Of a DNA stretch of 64,000 bases, positions 37,817-49,197 are shown one piece after another. The number at the start of each line of letters is the position of its first letter. The stretch's first letter is position 1. The notes below the pieces were generated by a model. It was not told where the DNA came from, made no database searches, and worked only from the letters and a program-made list of their open reading frames with translations. This stretch comes from Dryas octopetala (lineage: Eukaryota; Streptophyta; Magnoliopsida; Rosales; Rosaceae): positions 10,085,409 through 10,149,408 of the forward strand of contig OY992839.1 in assembly GCA_963921425.1 (NCBI GenBank), given 5' to 3'. The position numbers were made by a program, and so were the translations under genes.

Positions 37817-39477
37817 GGCTTATTTCACGATTTACTTTCCAAAATTATTTTTAATTTCCACATTATCACCTGAAACTTTGAATGTCCCATATTACCACCC
37901 ACAACTCACTCATGTGTCCCACTGTACATTTTTCCGTCCATTCTATTAGTCAATCCGTCAAAATTGGTGACATGGCAGGGGTATTTTTATCAGTTCATCT
38001 AATTTCATCCACTTGGACAAAAAAGGAATAAAAAATTGTGATGTGGCACCTACATGGCCATTGTGGGCCTATTTTTGCTTATGTAAATAGCCACATGTAC
38101 AAAAAAATAAATAAAAAATTGTAATATGTTAGAAAACTTTAAATCAATAAAAAAGATAATAAAAAAACAAATCCCTTCTCCTTCCTCCCTCCCCTCCCTT
38201 ACCTTTCTCCCGAACCCGATAGTCCTACCGCCGCCGGCCTCCCCTATCAGAATCTCTTCCTTTATGTCCTTCTGCCTCTCTCTCTTCCCCTATTTCTCCC
38301 TCGATCTGGACCGACGACCATGAGCCCTTCTTTGAGCGCAGGTTATCGACCGCCGCTGCTGGTCCCTTTTGATTTGGAGGCTCGATCTGCAAAACCTAAG
38401 GAAATTGGAGATCAGAGAGAAGAAAGGGAGAAAGAAAGAAAGAGATGAAGAAAAGGAGGAAATAAAGAAATGAAGAAAAGATGAAGAAATGAAGGAAAGA
38501 AAGAAATGGAGAGGGAGAAGGAAAGAAAGAGATGAAGAATAGAAGGAAAGAAAGAAATGAAGAAAAGAAGGCTAGAGGGGGATGAGGGTGGTGCGCTGTG
38601 TGGGCTAGAGGGATAGAGGATAAGGGAGGATGGGTGATGGGGACGGGAGCTGGGGCTCGGTGCGGGGTGCATGGCCTGGGTTGGGTGGTGGGGTGTGATA
38701 AGAGTATAAATCAAGCTGCCCCACAAAATGAAGTGTATCAACCTCAAAATACTCAGGACACCCATATGCACACTCATACTACTCATCACAGCTGAAGCAG
38801 TACTGCCAAGCCATGACATGGTGTCAAAGTTGTCCAGAAAGCAATAGAGCATCAATAGAGTATCAAATAATATTCTCTCATATCAGTCCAAATATACCCA
38901 ACGGATCTATTCTCTAGAATTATCTATACTTGTGTATAAAACTAGACTTTATTGTACATGGAATTAGTGTGATGAATATACAAGTTTTTTTTTATCACCA
39001 AAATCTCTTACTCTCTCTTTGATTTCCTCTCATTATCTTATCCCTTTCTACTACTTTTATCTGGGTGAAGGGGCTGGGTGGTGGAGTTTGGGGACATGGC
39101 TGGGTGCACGGTGGAAGGGGCGGCGATGGCCGGGTGAAGGTCGAGGGAGGGCTTGAGTGGGGCTGGTAATTGGGTTTTTCGTTTTTAATTTTTTAGTTTT
39201 AATTTTTAATTTTGTCTTTTTTCAGTTTTTATTTTTAATTAGATTTAAAAGTTTTAAATATAATAATTTTTAATTTATTTTTTGTTCAAGTGGATGAAAA
39301 TACTAAAATAACTCGACCACATCAGCATTTTTTACGGAGCTGTTGACAGAAATGACGAAACAAAGTAAAATGAGGTATAGATGTAAGTTACATGTGGTAA
39401 CAGCTGAGACAAAAAAACTTTCAAGTGGCAATGTGAGAATGAAAAATAATTATGAGGGGTAAATCGTGAAATAAGCC
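37817..39477. mobile_element. Mutator-like element (1661 bp) with perfect 9-bp target duplication
   Basis: GGCTTATTTCACGATTTA begins the left end and is perfectly inverted at the right end (39460-39477). TATTTATTA lies exactly outside both ends (37808-37816 and 39478-39486). The inverted similarity continues inward for roughly 200-250 bp. The interior lacks a transposase: it has a CT/GC-rich stretch (38165-38400), a purine-rich stretch (38410-38640), and from about 38693 an unrelated AT-rich insert up to about 39060, between two GGTGG-rich flanks. The GC-rich interior may be captured host DNA. The longest - strand frame there is low-complexity and is not called as a gene. Confidence 0.85.
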
Positions 39478-39556
39478 TATTTATTATTTTAGTAATTAAA
39501 AAGTGTATTTATCATTTAAAATGTATGTTGTAATGTAGAGGTCCTCAATACATATT

Positions 39557-40952
39557 GGGAAAATTCGAGTAAAAGGACATGACATTTACACCCGTTCCAC
39601 AGTTAATGATGCGACATTCAAAGTGTTACAATTAAGGATTTCACTTTCATTTACAGTTCAATCAAGGATATTCCCACACTTCGGTTATCATTTATGTTAA
39701 AAATTGTTTATATGCCAAACACATGATCAATTTTAAAAATAAAAGTGTCTATTTCTCTATAAAATAATTAAAAAAATAAAACTAAATGAATTTAAATAAA
39801 TAATAATAATAATAATTAAAAAAAGAGGGGTTGGAGACCCAAGCCAACCGCCACCCCCTGCACCATGCCAACCCAGCCCCACCCATCCCCCCACCACCTA
39901 GCCCCGGCCCTCCCTCTTCCCCCATCAGCTCATCTCTCTCACCCAGCCCCTCCCCCATCTCCCCCTCATTTTCATTTCTCTCTCCCGCACCCTCTCTCTC
40001 TCTCTCTCGCGCGCGACCTTCACTGTGCACGCAACCGGCCTCCATCGATCCCAGCTGTCTGGGCAGTGTTCCGGCGACCCAAAGGCCACCGGCGTGTTCC
40101 TCTCAGGCCGGCCAACCCACCCCTGCCCTCTAGCTCGCCGGCCAGCCACCCTGTGCGCCGAAATCAGCTCGGAAGCCCAGCTGTACCGCCAGATTCTTTT
40201 GCCAATTCCGGCCATTCTCGGCGACTTACTGGTCCCGATTTCAGGTGCATGGGTTCTTCTCCCCACATCTTGGGCTTCAAAACCCATAGATTCTTGTTGA
40301 TTAAACTGAGTTTTTCACTCTCTGGTGAATAATGCCTTCGCGGGTTCCCCTTCCACCGCCGGCCTTGGGGCTGTTTTGGTGTTGATTTTATGTTGATTCT
40401 AACTCCTAGAAACCCGAAATGGTCGACCCAAACTGAAATTGTGTTTTTCAAGTGTGGGGTTGGGTGGTTTTGTTTGTTGTTCTGCCCAATTGGAACCCCC
40501 AAAGCCCATTTCCAAGTCCAATTGTCGAATTGGGTGAGTTTTTGTGATTTTTGAATGGCGGACGCCCCGCAGGTGGCGGTTTCCGCCCAATTGCAGCCAT
40601 TTCAGGCCAAGTTACCAGCGTCGTCGGGGCTAGGTGGTGGGGAAGGGGGAGGGGCTGGGTGGTGGGTGGTGGGTTTAATTTTAGTTTATTTTTTATTTTT
40701 GTAATTATTTTAGTTTTATTTTTTTGTAATTGTTTAGTTTTTTTTATTGTAATTATTTAGTTTTTTTTTTTAATTATTTTTTAGAAAAATAGACACTTTT
40801 ACGTCTAACCACATGATCAATTTTTAACGGATGTTACAACAGAATTGACGGAAAGTCATTAATTGAATCATAAGTAAAAGTGAAGTCCTTAATTAAAATA
40901 CTTTGAATGTCGCATCATCAATTGCGAATTGGTGTAAATGTCGAACTTTCTC
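39557..40952. mobile_element. MULE-like element with long inverted ends and GC-rich payload (Pack-MULE candidate)
   Basis: The ends GGGAAAATTCGA and, inverted, GAGAAAGTTCGA lead into arms of about 230 bp that share CATTTACACC, GATGCGACATTCAAAGT, CACATGATCAATTTT and AAAGTGTCTATTT; the left arm has a small extra segment. The interior (about 39830-40670) is strikingly GC-rich and resembles the leader, first exon and first intron of an ordinary plant gene, unlike the AT-rich surroundings. No transposase and no target duplication were found. Proline-rich open frames in the payload are not claimed as genes. Confidence 0.7.
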
Positions 40953-41949
40953 AAATTCTAATTCAGATTAAAAAATTATAACTGTGTTTATTTAATTTTT
41001 AAAATATTTTTATCCAAATTGCCCAAAGAAAGGGTTGAATTCAGGTTGGTCGAGTTTATCCAAGAATGTTCACTCCTACCAATAGTTTCATTCCGTTAGC
41101 AATATTAGTCCAAATCGTAAATTCTATCAATTGCAAATATTTTGGGTTTTTCATACTCAACCCGTGAAGGTCAACCTCATTTCTTACTTGTACGAACTCC
41201 GTTTCAACACACAATATAGGTTAAAAATTGTAGCAACAGCTTTTAAATGATGTAAATATTTCAAGGATTGATAAACTGTAGTTCGAGAACCAACTGAGAA
41301 GTCTGAGATAAAGTAAATTCATAAACAAATCCTAAGAAAGAGACAAGCATTGACAAAGAATTCAGAATTATGTTCTTATTTCTCTGTCCAATGTTCTTTA
41401 CAAACATAGCAAAGCTATCTTTAAATACATTCAGCCAAAACTTACACAATTGATAAGCCAATGAAGTTCAATTAACTGAGTAAATAAAGGCCAACGATGA
41501 CGATTAACATACACCACATCATATCCTAGTGTTCAGCTGCTAGATTAAGGCTCACGTGTTTGCACTAGCTGCTGCATGTGCAACACCTGTTGAGCTGTGT
41601 TTACTGTTTACATCCTCAAACTTATGGCTGTAGTTGTGAGCATGATTTTGAGCAAAAAAACATGAACCTAGTTGTAGTGAGACCCTTTGTGAAAACATTA
41701 TCCAATTGGTCATAGCTAGAAGCCTAGAAACACACTAGATGTCAAGATCACAATGAGTCGTCCGTTTGACAAGATTAATTAAATAGGTTGAGTTAGAGTT
41801 GACTAATATTTAACACGAACACAAAATGATATAACACAAACATAAACACGAACACAAACACAAAATGACATGACAATAACACAAATACGAACATGAACAC
41901 AAACACGACCCCACTAACACGAATTGTCACCTCTAATCCTAAGGTACAA
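40953..41949. other. Spacer with hAT-like repeat fragment
   Basis: Mostly AT-rich without a gene. About 41750-41935 has many ACACGAACAC-type short repeats and ends TGTCACCTCTAA, resembling one end of the hAT element at 31483-31956; it is probably a truncated relative. Confidence 0.45.
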
Positions 41950-42737
41950 ATGCTAGAAGAGTCACGTGTTTAAACTATAGGTGTTGCACATGCAACAATT
42001 GTTGAGTTCTGTTTACACTAAATAGCTATTGGCTTAGTTGTATTTCTCTCCACAATATTGATCGAAGAGGCCCCAATTTCAAATATCTTTTCTCATAAAT
42101 TTTTTTAAAAAAATTATAGTGAAAGAATCAAAGTTCAAAAGTGATTGTTTGGACAAATGCTAGAAGAGTCATGTGTTTAAACTGATAGAATTAGAGCATT
42201 CAACCCAAAACTAATTGGCAATGGGTGGAGAGGCCCAAGACTTATAAGCACATATGTTAAGCTCTAGTTTTCTGATGTGGTACATTGCTCCACATTACTC
42301 TCAACACGCCCCCGCACATGTGGCGAGATTTTTGAGCCTTACACGTGAACAAATTGTATTGGGTGACGTGGGAGCACGTGTGGCCGTTGGGCCTTACAGG
42401 CAGATAAGCGAGCTCTGATACCATGATAGAATTGAAGCATCCAACCCAAAACCAATTGGCAATGGGTGGAGAGGCCCAAGACTTATAAGTGCATATGTTA
42501 AGCTTTAGTTTTCCGATGTAGGACATTGCTCCACATTACTCTCAACATAAACTTGGTGTTGCATGTGCAACAACTGTTGAGTTGTGTTTACACTAAATAG
42601 CTATTGGTTTAGTGGTATTTCTCTCCACAATATTGATTGAAGAGGCCCCAATTTCAAATATCTCTTCTCATAAATAAAAAAAAAAAAAAATTTAGTGAAA
42701 GAATCGAAGCTCAAAAGTGATTGTTTGGACGTGAGAG
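41950..42737 (+). repeat. Tandem duplication of a ~207-bp unit, second copy split by a TRIM
   Basis: The unit starting ATGCTAGAAGAGTCACGTG at about 41950 and running to GATTGTTTGGAC near 42155 is repeated from about 42157 to 42732. The second copy is interrupted after GTGTTTAAAC by the 365-bp TRIM at 42183-42547. Shared text includes TGTTGAGTT, CTAAATAGCTATTGG and GAAGAGGCCCCAATTTCAAA. Confidence 0.8.
42183..42547 (-). mobile_element. Complete TRIM retrotransposon (365 bp, two 124-bp LTRs)
   Basis: Two direct LTRs of equal length, 42183-42306 and 42424-42547, begin TGATAGAATT and end CTCTCAACA on the + strand (TG...CA) and differ at about 10 positions. The 12-base sequence GCTCTGATACCA (42412-42423) directly abuts the right LTR; on the - strand this is TGGTATCAGAGC, the Met-tRNA primer-binding site. 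A purine-rich GCGGGGGCG on the - strand abuts the other LTR as polypurine tract. The 5-bp target duplication TAAAC is perfect (42178-42182, 42548-42552). No coding capacity, typical of TRIMs. Confidence 0.93.
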
Positions 42738-42984
42738 GTATAAAATGCATCAATGAATCTTTCTTCTAATGTTTCAAATCAGTTCAAATAACTTGTTAAA
42801 TTCATAGGTTTTATTTACAAATGGCCCAAAAACATTTTAAAAACTTTAATTTTGTTTTCAAACCATGGGTCAAAGAATTTCCCCAAATTTCAATATCAAA
42901 CTCTAAAAAAACTTTGAAGTTTGAACCCCAATTACCTCCATTATATGAACATGAAAACTAAAATTGAAATATATATATATATAT

Positions 42985-43515
42985 ATATCTTTTTTTTTTT
43001 TTTAGGAAAATGGCCATCTGCCTATTAAGCATTATTACTCATCCAAACAGTTACATCATGATGTAAAGCCGGTAGTGGCCAAATCGAACTCTCCTTGAGC
43101 CAAACAAAACATGTTCATGACACTCTAAACCATAACATGCTAGCTTATGAGCCACGTTATTAGATACCCGATGTGGAAAACAAAGAGAATGAGAGAAAAT
43201 GGCACATTAAGGTTTGAATCTCAACCACCTAAGCGCCATAGAAACACTTTCCCTCACGGAGAACCTCTCTCACCGCCTCGGAAGAGTTGCTTTCAACCTG
43301 TAAGTGCAAAAAATGGCAAAGCGATGATTGCATGAAGTTCAGTAGCTGTAGCTTCGATGCAACACAGAAAAAGCAGCTGCAGCCATGAACTCCCCACTAG
43401 CATTGCGAACTACAGCCCCAGGACCACGCATTCTTCGATTCGAGCTACATGCCCCGTCCACACTAAGTTTATAGAAACCCGCATCAGGTGGCCGCAATTG
43501 AAAATAGATTAAGAA
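42985..43515 (-). pseudogene. LINE 3' fragment with RNase H remnant
   Basis: The - strand reads RPPDAGFYKLSVDGACSSN then GPGAVVRNASGEFMAAA (43500-43360), the start of a plant LINE-type RNase H domain (DGA and GAVVRN motifs). After this the frame is broken. A T-run at 42991-43004 on the + strand marks the poly-A tail. Non-functional. Confidence 0.65.
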
Positions 43516-43521
43516 TCTCAA

Positions 43522-43898
43522 AAAAATGTTCTTTTAAAACCCCAAAGTCAGTTTTAAACAGAAACAAACAAATCAAAATTGGGTTTGTCAATGGATAATA
43601 TGGGGAACACAAATGGATGAAAATAATCTCATTTGACGTTTGGACCACAAGTGCTAACATAATGAAACTATGATGATAAGGTCTAATTCAAGGTAGGTGA
43701 TCAAATTCAATGGTAGAAAGAGAGAGACAAAAAACTAACACAAAGATATACGTGATTCAAGCAATCTTAAGCCAAGAAGATGGTGTATCAAGTACCCCAA
43801 AACTATAGGGTTGAAGAAAATATTGGACATTTTATTAGCTTATAGATTTATTCTAGAGAAGAGAACAAGAGCAACAAAATAAATGTTTTACTTTTCCA
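43522..43898. other. 3' flank of PAP copy 2
   Basis: Intergenic. From about 43700 it resembles the 3' flank of PAP copy 1 (the TTGAAGAAAATATTGGA and TTATTCTAGAGAA region), so it belongs to the duplicated unit. Confidence 0.6.
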
Positions 43899-46800
43899 TC
43901 ATAATTGGGCACTTGTGGAATCATCAACAGGATGATAGTATCTGTTGAAAAACCACATGGAATCTGCTTTTACTGCATATCCATCTTGATTCCGGTGCCA
44001 ACTATAGTAAGCATGGGTTCGGTTCTTGATGTCGAAAGTAGCATGACCAAAACTGGCCTCTCTATAAGCTGAGTAAGCTGGCTGTGGCTCTGTCATACTG
44101 CAACACAAAGGCAAAAATTCAAAGCTTTAAGTATGCAATGCTAACAAATTGGAAGGCATTGAATCAGAAAACACCAAATCTATCATGCACACGGATATAC
44201 TTACTTGGTTGCTAAGCCTTCAAGATTTCCTCCATCACCAATGGTAATGTACACCGGCGCAGATTGATCTTTCACAGGAATGCAAATACCATTTACGATG
44301 TTGTATGCAACATTGGATACTCGTTCCTATGGTATATACAAATCACTTATCAAATAACATCAGGAAAAGGAAAAAAAACATCTGTTGAAATTCTAAATAT
44401 TTGTTGTGAACATAGAAACTAGTTTATTAGAGACAATGTCCACTTATATGCAGGTAGCACCACACCAAATAATTGGGAAACAGATAAATTTAGAACATAT
44501 ATATCGAGCACTCACAGATCGTTCGTAGGCATGGACATGACCAGCATATACCACGTCGACTTTGTACTTCACAAACCATGGCTCATACATCACTCTCATG
44601 GTTTCTCCTTCCATATAGTGATAGTTGTAGCTATTATACCATGGGGAATGCATTAAAACAATCAACCATGGTGTCTCACTCCTGTTAACTTTTGGGAACT
44701 CCTCCTCGAGCCATTTGTATTGAGGAGTGTATTTACCTTAAGAAAAGGAAATTATATGTTAAATGAAATAGTTTGAACACTCAATTTAACATAGACATTG
44801 TACATATGATCTCTCTACCAAGTTGGAAATTGATTGGACATTACATGGACATAAAAAAATATATGATGATTTGCACAGATGAATAAACTTTGATTTACAG
44901 TACGCTTATGTCAAATGTCATGAAAACAAGAGCTAACTCTTTCAACTTGATGGGCATTCCAACCGTCAAACCACCCAAGAAAAACAGTATAAAAGGGAGC
45001 CAAAGGAGCTCATATAACAAATGCAAGGAGTATCCAATTATGCCTTTTGCCTATTTATTTCACGATGACCAATTTAATAAATTTACAAATGCCATATTTA
45101 TGCATTAGACATTCAGCAAAGAACATTTTTGAAACTGCTAGAATTTTCATATATTCAGCATATGTGCACAACCCTTGTGCGATATGTTAACATAGTAAGC
45201 AAAAAACACGTATATCCTTACCATATGCTGAATAAGAAGACAAGACTATGATGTATGCTGAAGCTCTCTTGATTGAGTACCAAAAGGGGGCAGTACTCCC
45301 TGATGCTTTATATGGGACAGGATATCGGTGAGTGTATGGCTTAAAAGGTTTGGTCTCACCCTGCAACAAAAGTACCATTCTTCTTTTAGAAAATACTTCA
45401 TCCAATGACCCTTTGGACTTGAAAACGCATATACAAAATGAGCGGAAAATTCCGGGTTAAATTTTATAGTATGGATGAGTTAAACTGTAGATAAACTATC
45501 AACATTGGCACCATGGTTGAGGATGATGCTAAACTCCATGATTGTTAGCCATTATACAGAATGACATACTTGTATCGCTTTCCCACAATACAGGCCTTGC
45601 TTGTTCTCTTTGGATTAATTCTTATAGGTGGCGTTCAGAATAAACTTGTTACCTACCAGATGTAGTGTTGTCTTACAAGAAAACATACCAAAGGACAATT
45701 TCATCATTTGTAGGATCTAGTTAATACTCGAAAACGATAACAAGGTAATGCAATACAAGTTTCTAGCCATGAATTACGTTGTTTGTTGATTAAAAGTTCA
45801 AACCTTGAGAAATTGCATCAACAATGCACATAACAAATACCAAGGGAGCTAACATTCACCTCAGGAAACAGTTATTAGCAAGCTATATATAGAGGAATTT
45901 TTTTTTCATAGTCTCGCATGTTATGTTGTCAAACTGTCAACCTCGCCCATGATCATTTAGACTCTTGTTGAATGTGTGGTCTAGATTGATAGTCAGACAA
46001 TGTAACTTGCCAGATAGTAATAGTAAATAAAACAAATTATAAAAAAAATGATCTATCTAGGATGAGAAATGACAAATGAGAGTATAAGATTACTTTCCAA
46101 AGCAAGCTAATGTTTTATGAGATGCTTACAATTTCAGGGGCAAAATCAAGTTCATGATTCCCTGCAGTCCATATCCAAGGTTGATAAGCAGTACTTCTCT
46201 CGGTGAATCTTCCCCATGTATCCCACCTGACGTTATCATGATTTGGGTAGTTATCTGCATAAGAGAGGTCCCCAACGAACAATACTGTTTTTCCTTTCTG
46301 TGGGTTTAATTCGTAGTGAGTAAGTGTCTTGTTTGAATCATAGCTCTGACCCAGATCCCCTGCAAATAATACCAATGGCAAATGATATTTAGATTTAAAC
46401 AAATATACTACAATTGAACAATTTACATTGCACAAACACAGACAATTGCTTCTTATTCATTATGCAGTTCGCAAGTTAAAGCCAAAGGCAAACTGTTTCA
46501 AGTGATAGACTTGAACACTAAAGGGACAAGTTTCTTTAATTTTGAACTAAAAGTTAGCCATCATTTGTATGGCTAGATGTTACAATTGCTACAATTGTAT
46601 CTTTGTAGATGAAGTGGAAGAGGCTCAAGGCAGCAGACCTTGTACCCAAATCAACAGCATGAAAATATGAATACATTTGAATCGCAATGCCAAAGTTAAC
46701 CAAGTCTAACTAGCTACAACACTTTCCAATGTATCCTGTTTTGGTATGAAATACATACCTATGAGACCAAATGTGTAAGGGACGTCTGGCCCAACTTCAG

Positions 46801-47725
46801 GAGGAGTTACAAACCAGAACTTCCGCTCAGTGTGGCCAATTCCAACCACATAGAAATATTTGGTATTAAACTGCACAAGAATATGAATGATTAGATCATA
46901 ATATAACTTCAAAAACCTGGTATCTGTCATACAGATTCCATAACCTTTCCATTTTAAGATAAAAAAAAAAAATGAGGAAAAACACAAAAGCATATCAAAT
47001 TTACCTCCAAATTTCTGATGGTGCAGTGGTGAATGTAACCAGAAGTGTAATTGTAGAATTTATAAGTGTTAAATTTGCCCTCGGCCTTCTTTTTCTTGCT
47101 GTTTGCGCTCCAGTAAAGCACTTTACTTGAACCTGGTTCATCCACAGTGACCCATGACACAATAACTGCCTTTCCCAGAAGGTCTCCTTGTGTTATATGA
47201 ACCTTAAATCAAGAACACACACATATCATACAATTGAACAAAAAAAAAAAAAAAATTAGTAAATTACACCCATTAACCAATTCCATCAAGAAGAAAATCG
47301 AAACCATGAAGTAAGCCGAAAATTTTCAAAAACAAAATTACATAGACATATAAAGGTTCAATTATATAAGAGTCTTGTAGGGTTCACAATAAAAAGGAAT
47401 GTATAAATTAGTGAAATAGAGATACATTAACAAAGCTGTTTCCAGTGGAGGTCATATAACTGAGCTACCATTGACTAAAAGCATCTTAATTCTACTGAGC
47501 GAGAGAGAGAGAGAGAGAGAGAGATCATACTTGTTGAGGTGCATTATAGCCATGAGGGACTTGAAAGACATCACTGTCAAGAGGCATATCCACAGTTTTC
47601 TCAACCTTCCTCACAAAAGAGCTTGTTTTACCTCCATTACACACCACTGCCAAGTTCAAAACCAAACCCACTGCTACAACAATAGCTACCATTGAAGAAG
47701 TAGAAGCAGAACCCAGAACACCCAT
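43899..47725 (-). CDS. Purple acid phosphatase, copy 2 of tandem array (471 aa)
   Basis: Same family and role as copy 1. Eight exons in transcript order: 47725-47531, 47202-47005, 46870-46759, 46359-46130, 45360-45222, 44736-44516, 44326-44205, 44097-43899 (1416 nt, in phase). Complete ligand motifs: [42 protein letters not shown]. It is the copy most like Arabidopsis PAP10 as I recall it (for example [30 protein letters not shown]), so it may be nearest to the ancestral function. The tail ends DDSTSAQL. An upstream in-frame ATG at 47761 would add 12 residues. The exon 1 donor is followed directly by a CT/GA microsatellite. Introns share stretches with copy 1 (after exon 3) and with copies 3 and 4 (after exon 5). 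Confidence 0.94.
47497..47524. repeat. GA microsatellite in intron 1 of PAP copy 2
   Basis: About 12 GA units lie a few bases from the exon 1 donor. A second GA run is at 48100-48124, upstream of the same gene. Confidence 0.85.
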
Positions 47726-47869
47726 CTGGAAATTATGCAGAGCACCCTCAAATCCCACCAATCCACAAACACCCTTTTGAGCTCAGACCCTCATCTCCAT
47801 TCAATATACATTAAGTAATTGATTGAAAATTTCAAATAAGGAAATGTATGATTGGACAGAAAATGTGGG

Positions 47870-47877
47870 GAATATTC
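47870..47877. promoter_or_regulatory. P1BS-like site upstream of PAP copy 2
   Basis: GAATATTC fits GNATATNC and sits in the same GGGGAATATTCAGAGCT block as in the other copies, about 145 bp before the ATG. The second site is changed here to GAATATAA (47890-47897), which breaks the consensus. The TATA region is also weaker than in copy 1. Confidence 0.6.
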
Positions 47878-47897
47878 AGAGCTGTATACGAATATAA

Positions 47898-48094
47898 AGA
47901 CTATAAATGTCAAGTAGTTAAGAGTTGAATACTAAAAAGGATTGGCTGGCATGAAGTTTCCTTAATAGTTGCTATCACTATCAGGCTATCCCTTTCTGTT
48001 CATTGAGTTGTGAAATGGGCAAAAGAATGGTGGCAAATTGTTGACTTCAGAATCACGAGAAAGTTGAGTATGGAAAGTGCATTGTTTGCAGAAG

Positions 48095-48131
<37 letters not shown>

Positions 48132-48887
48132 CAAAGGAGGAAGGAACTGAGGAAGTGCATTGTTTGACTTGTTCTTTATGAACTATGATTATGAAGCACG
48201 GCAATCAATGAGCCAGCCAAGTTGGTTTTCCTTCTGTAAATCATTAATATAATGTTGAAACCTTGAAGGTATCATTTGGTGAACCAAATATAATAATATT
48301 AAAACTTTGAGAAAGTCATAGGTCTTTATAAAAATAAAAATAAAAATAAAAATGTCACAGGTTCAAGTGTTCAACAATCAACAATACAAAATCACAAATA
48401 AATGTAATATTCCAATTAGGTCCGGGTTGGTTCGCAAAATGTGTTGCCATACGGCCCATACGGCCATACCCATGCTCATTTTAAGATAACAAAATGAATA
48501 ATTCTTATTACTGTATTTTAAAACGTTGGGAATTTTTAATCATGAATACTATTCTCATATTTGGTTTGTGCGACAATATAAATCAATTTTTTTCTAATAA
48601 TAACCTCATTTATTATGTTTAAAGTAATATTTTTAATTTATAATTTAAATAATGTGGTAATAAGCATCCATAATAAATACTTTTTCCAAGGGATGGAAAT
48701 AGCAAACCCAATGGGACCAAGAGTTTCAAATTCTCCCTTTCCCTTTCATAGTATTAACACATTCTCATGAGTGTGCATACCAAATATGAAAATGAAATCT
48801 CATACATATCTATAAGCCTCAAATCTAGAGCCAACTGAGTTCATTATTAGTTTAGTGATATTTTTTTTCAATCTTAAAAGAGTATTA
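47898..48887. other. Spacer upstream of PAP copy 2
   Basis: Holds a GA microsatellite (48100-48124) and a short AAAAT repeat near 48330-48352. No gene is seen. Confidence 0.5.
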
Positions 48888-49197
48888 GGGGGTGTTCTTA
48901 ATTCAGATTTTAATGAATTTTAAAAGTCTAACAAAATCTAAGTGTTCTCAATTAAGATTTTAATGGATTTCATAAAATTGAGGTGTCCCCAACTCAGATT
49001 TTAATGAATTTTTTAGAAAATTCAAGTATCCTAAAAAATAGATGGATTTCATTAAGTGGTGGATTTTAATGGATTTGGATGAAGTATAATAAATTTTTTA
49101 CACATAAAAAATTCTATAAGAATTATATCTATTTTTCTTGAATTTTGATAGATTCTATGAATTTTAAAATCCATTAAAATTTGAATTTGGGACATCC
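48888..49197. mobile_element. Palindromic MITE, copy A (310 bp)
   Basis: Begins GGGGGTGTTCTTAATTCAGA and ends with its degenerate inverse (TTTGAATTTGGGACATCC). The interior is a run of ATTTTAATGGATTT-like motifs in both orientations. A TA dinucleotide flanks both ends and may be the target duplication. A relative lies at 50863-51097. Confidence 0.6.

Noticed and set aside
38412-38855. 147-codon - strand open frame inside the MULE
   Set aside because: Phe/Ser/Leu repeats from a GAAAGAAA-rich strand; low complexity, no domain.
39831-40332. Proline-rich open frames in the GC-rich payload
   Set aside because: Several frames are open at once because of composition; no domain or splice-consistent gene could be built.
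39548-40961. Target-site duplication for the MULE-like element at 39557-40952
   Set aside because: The 9-bp flanks ATACATATT and AAATTCTAA do not match, nor do shifted versions tried.
47471-47695. + strand frame across the start of PAP copy 2
   Set aside because: Shadow of PAP exon 1 plus a GA microsatellite.
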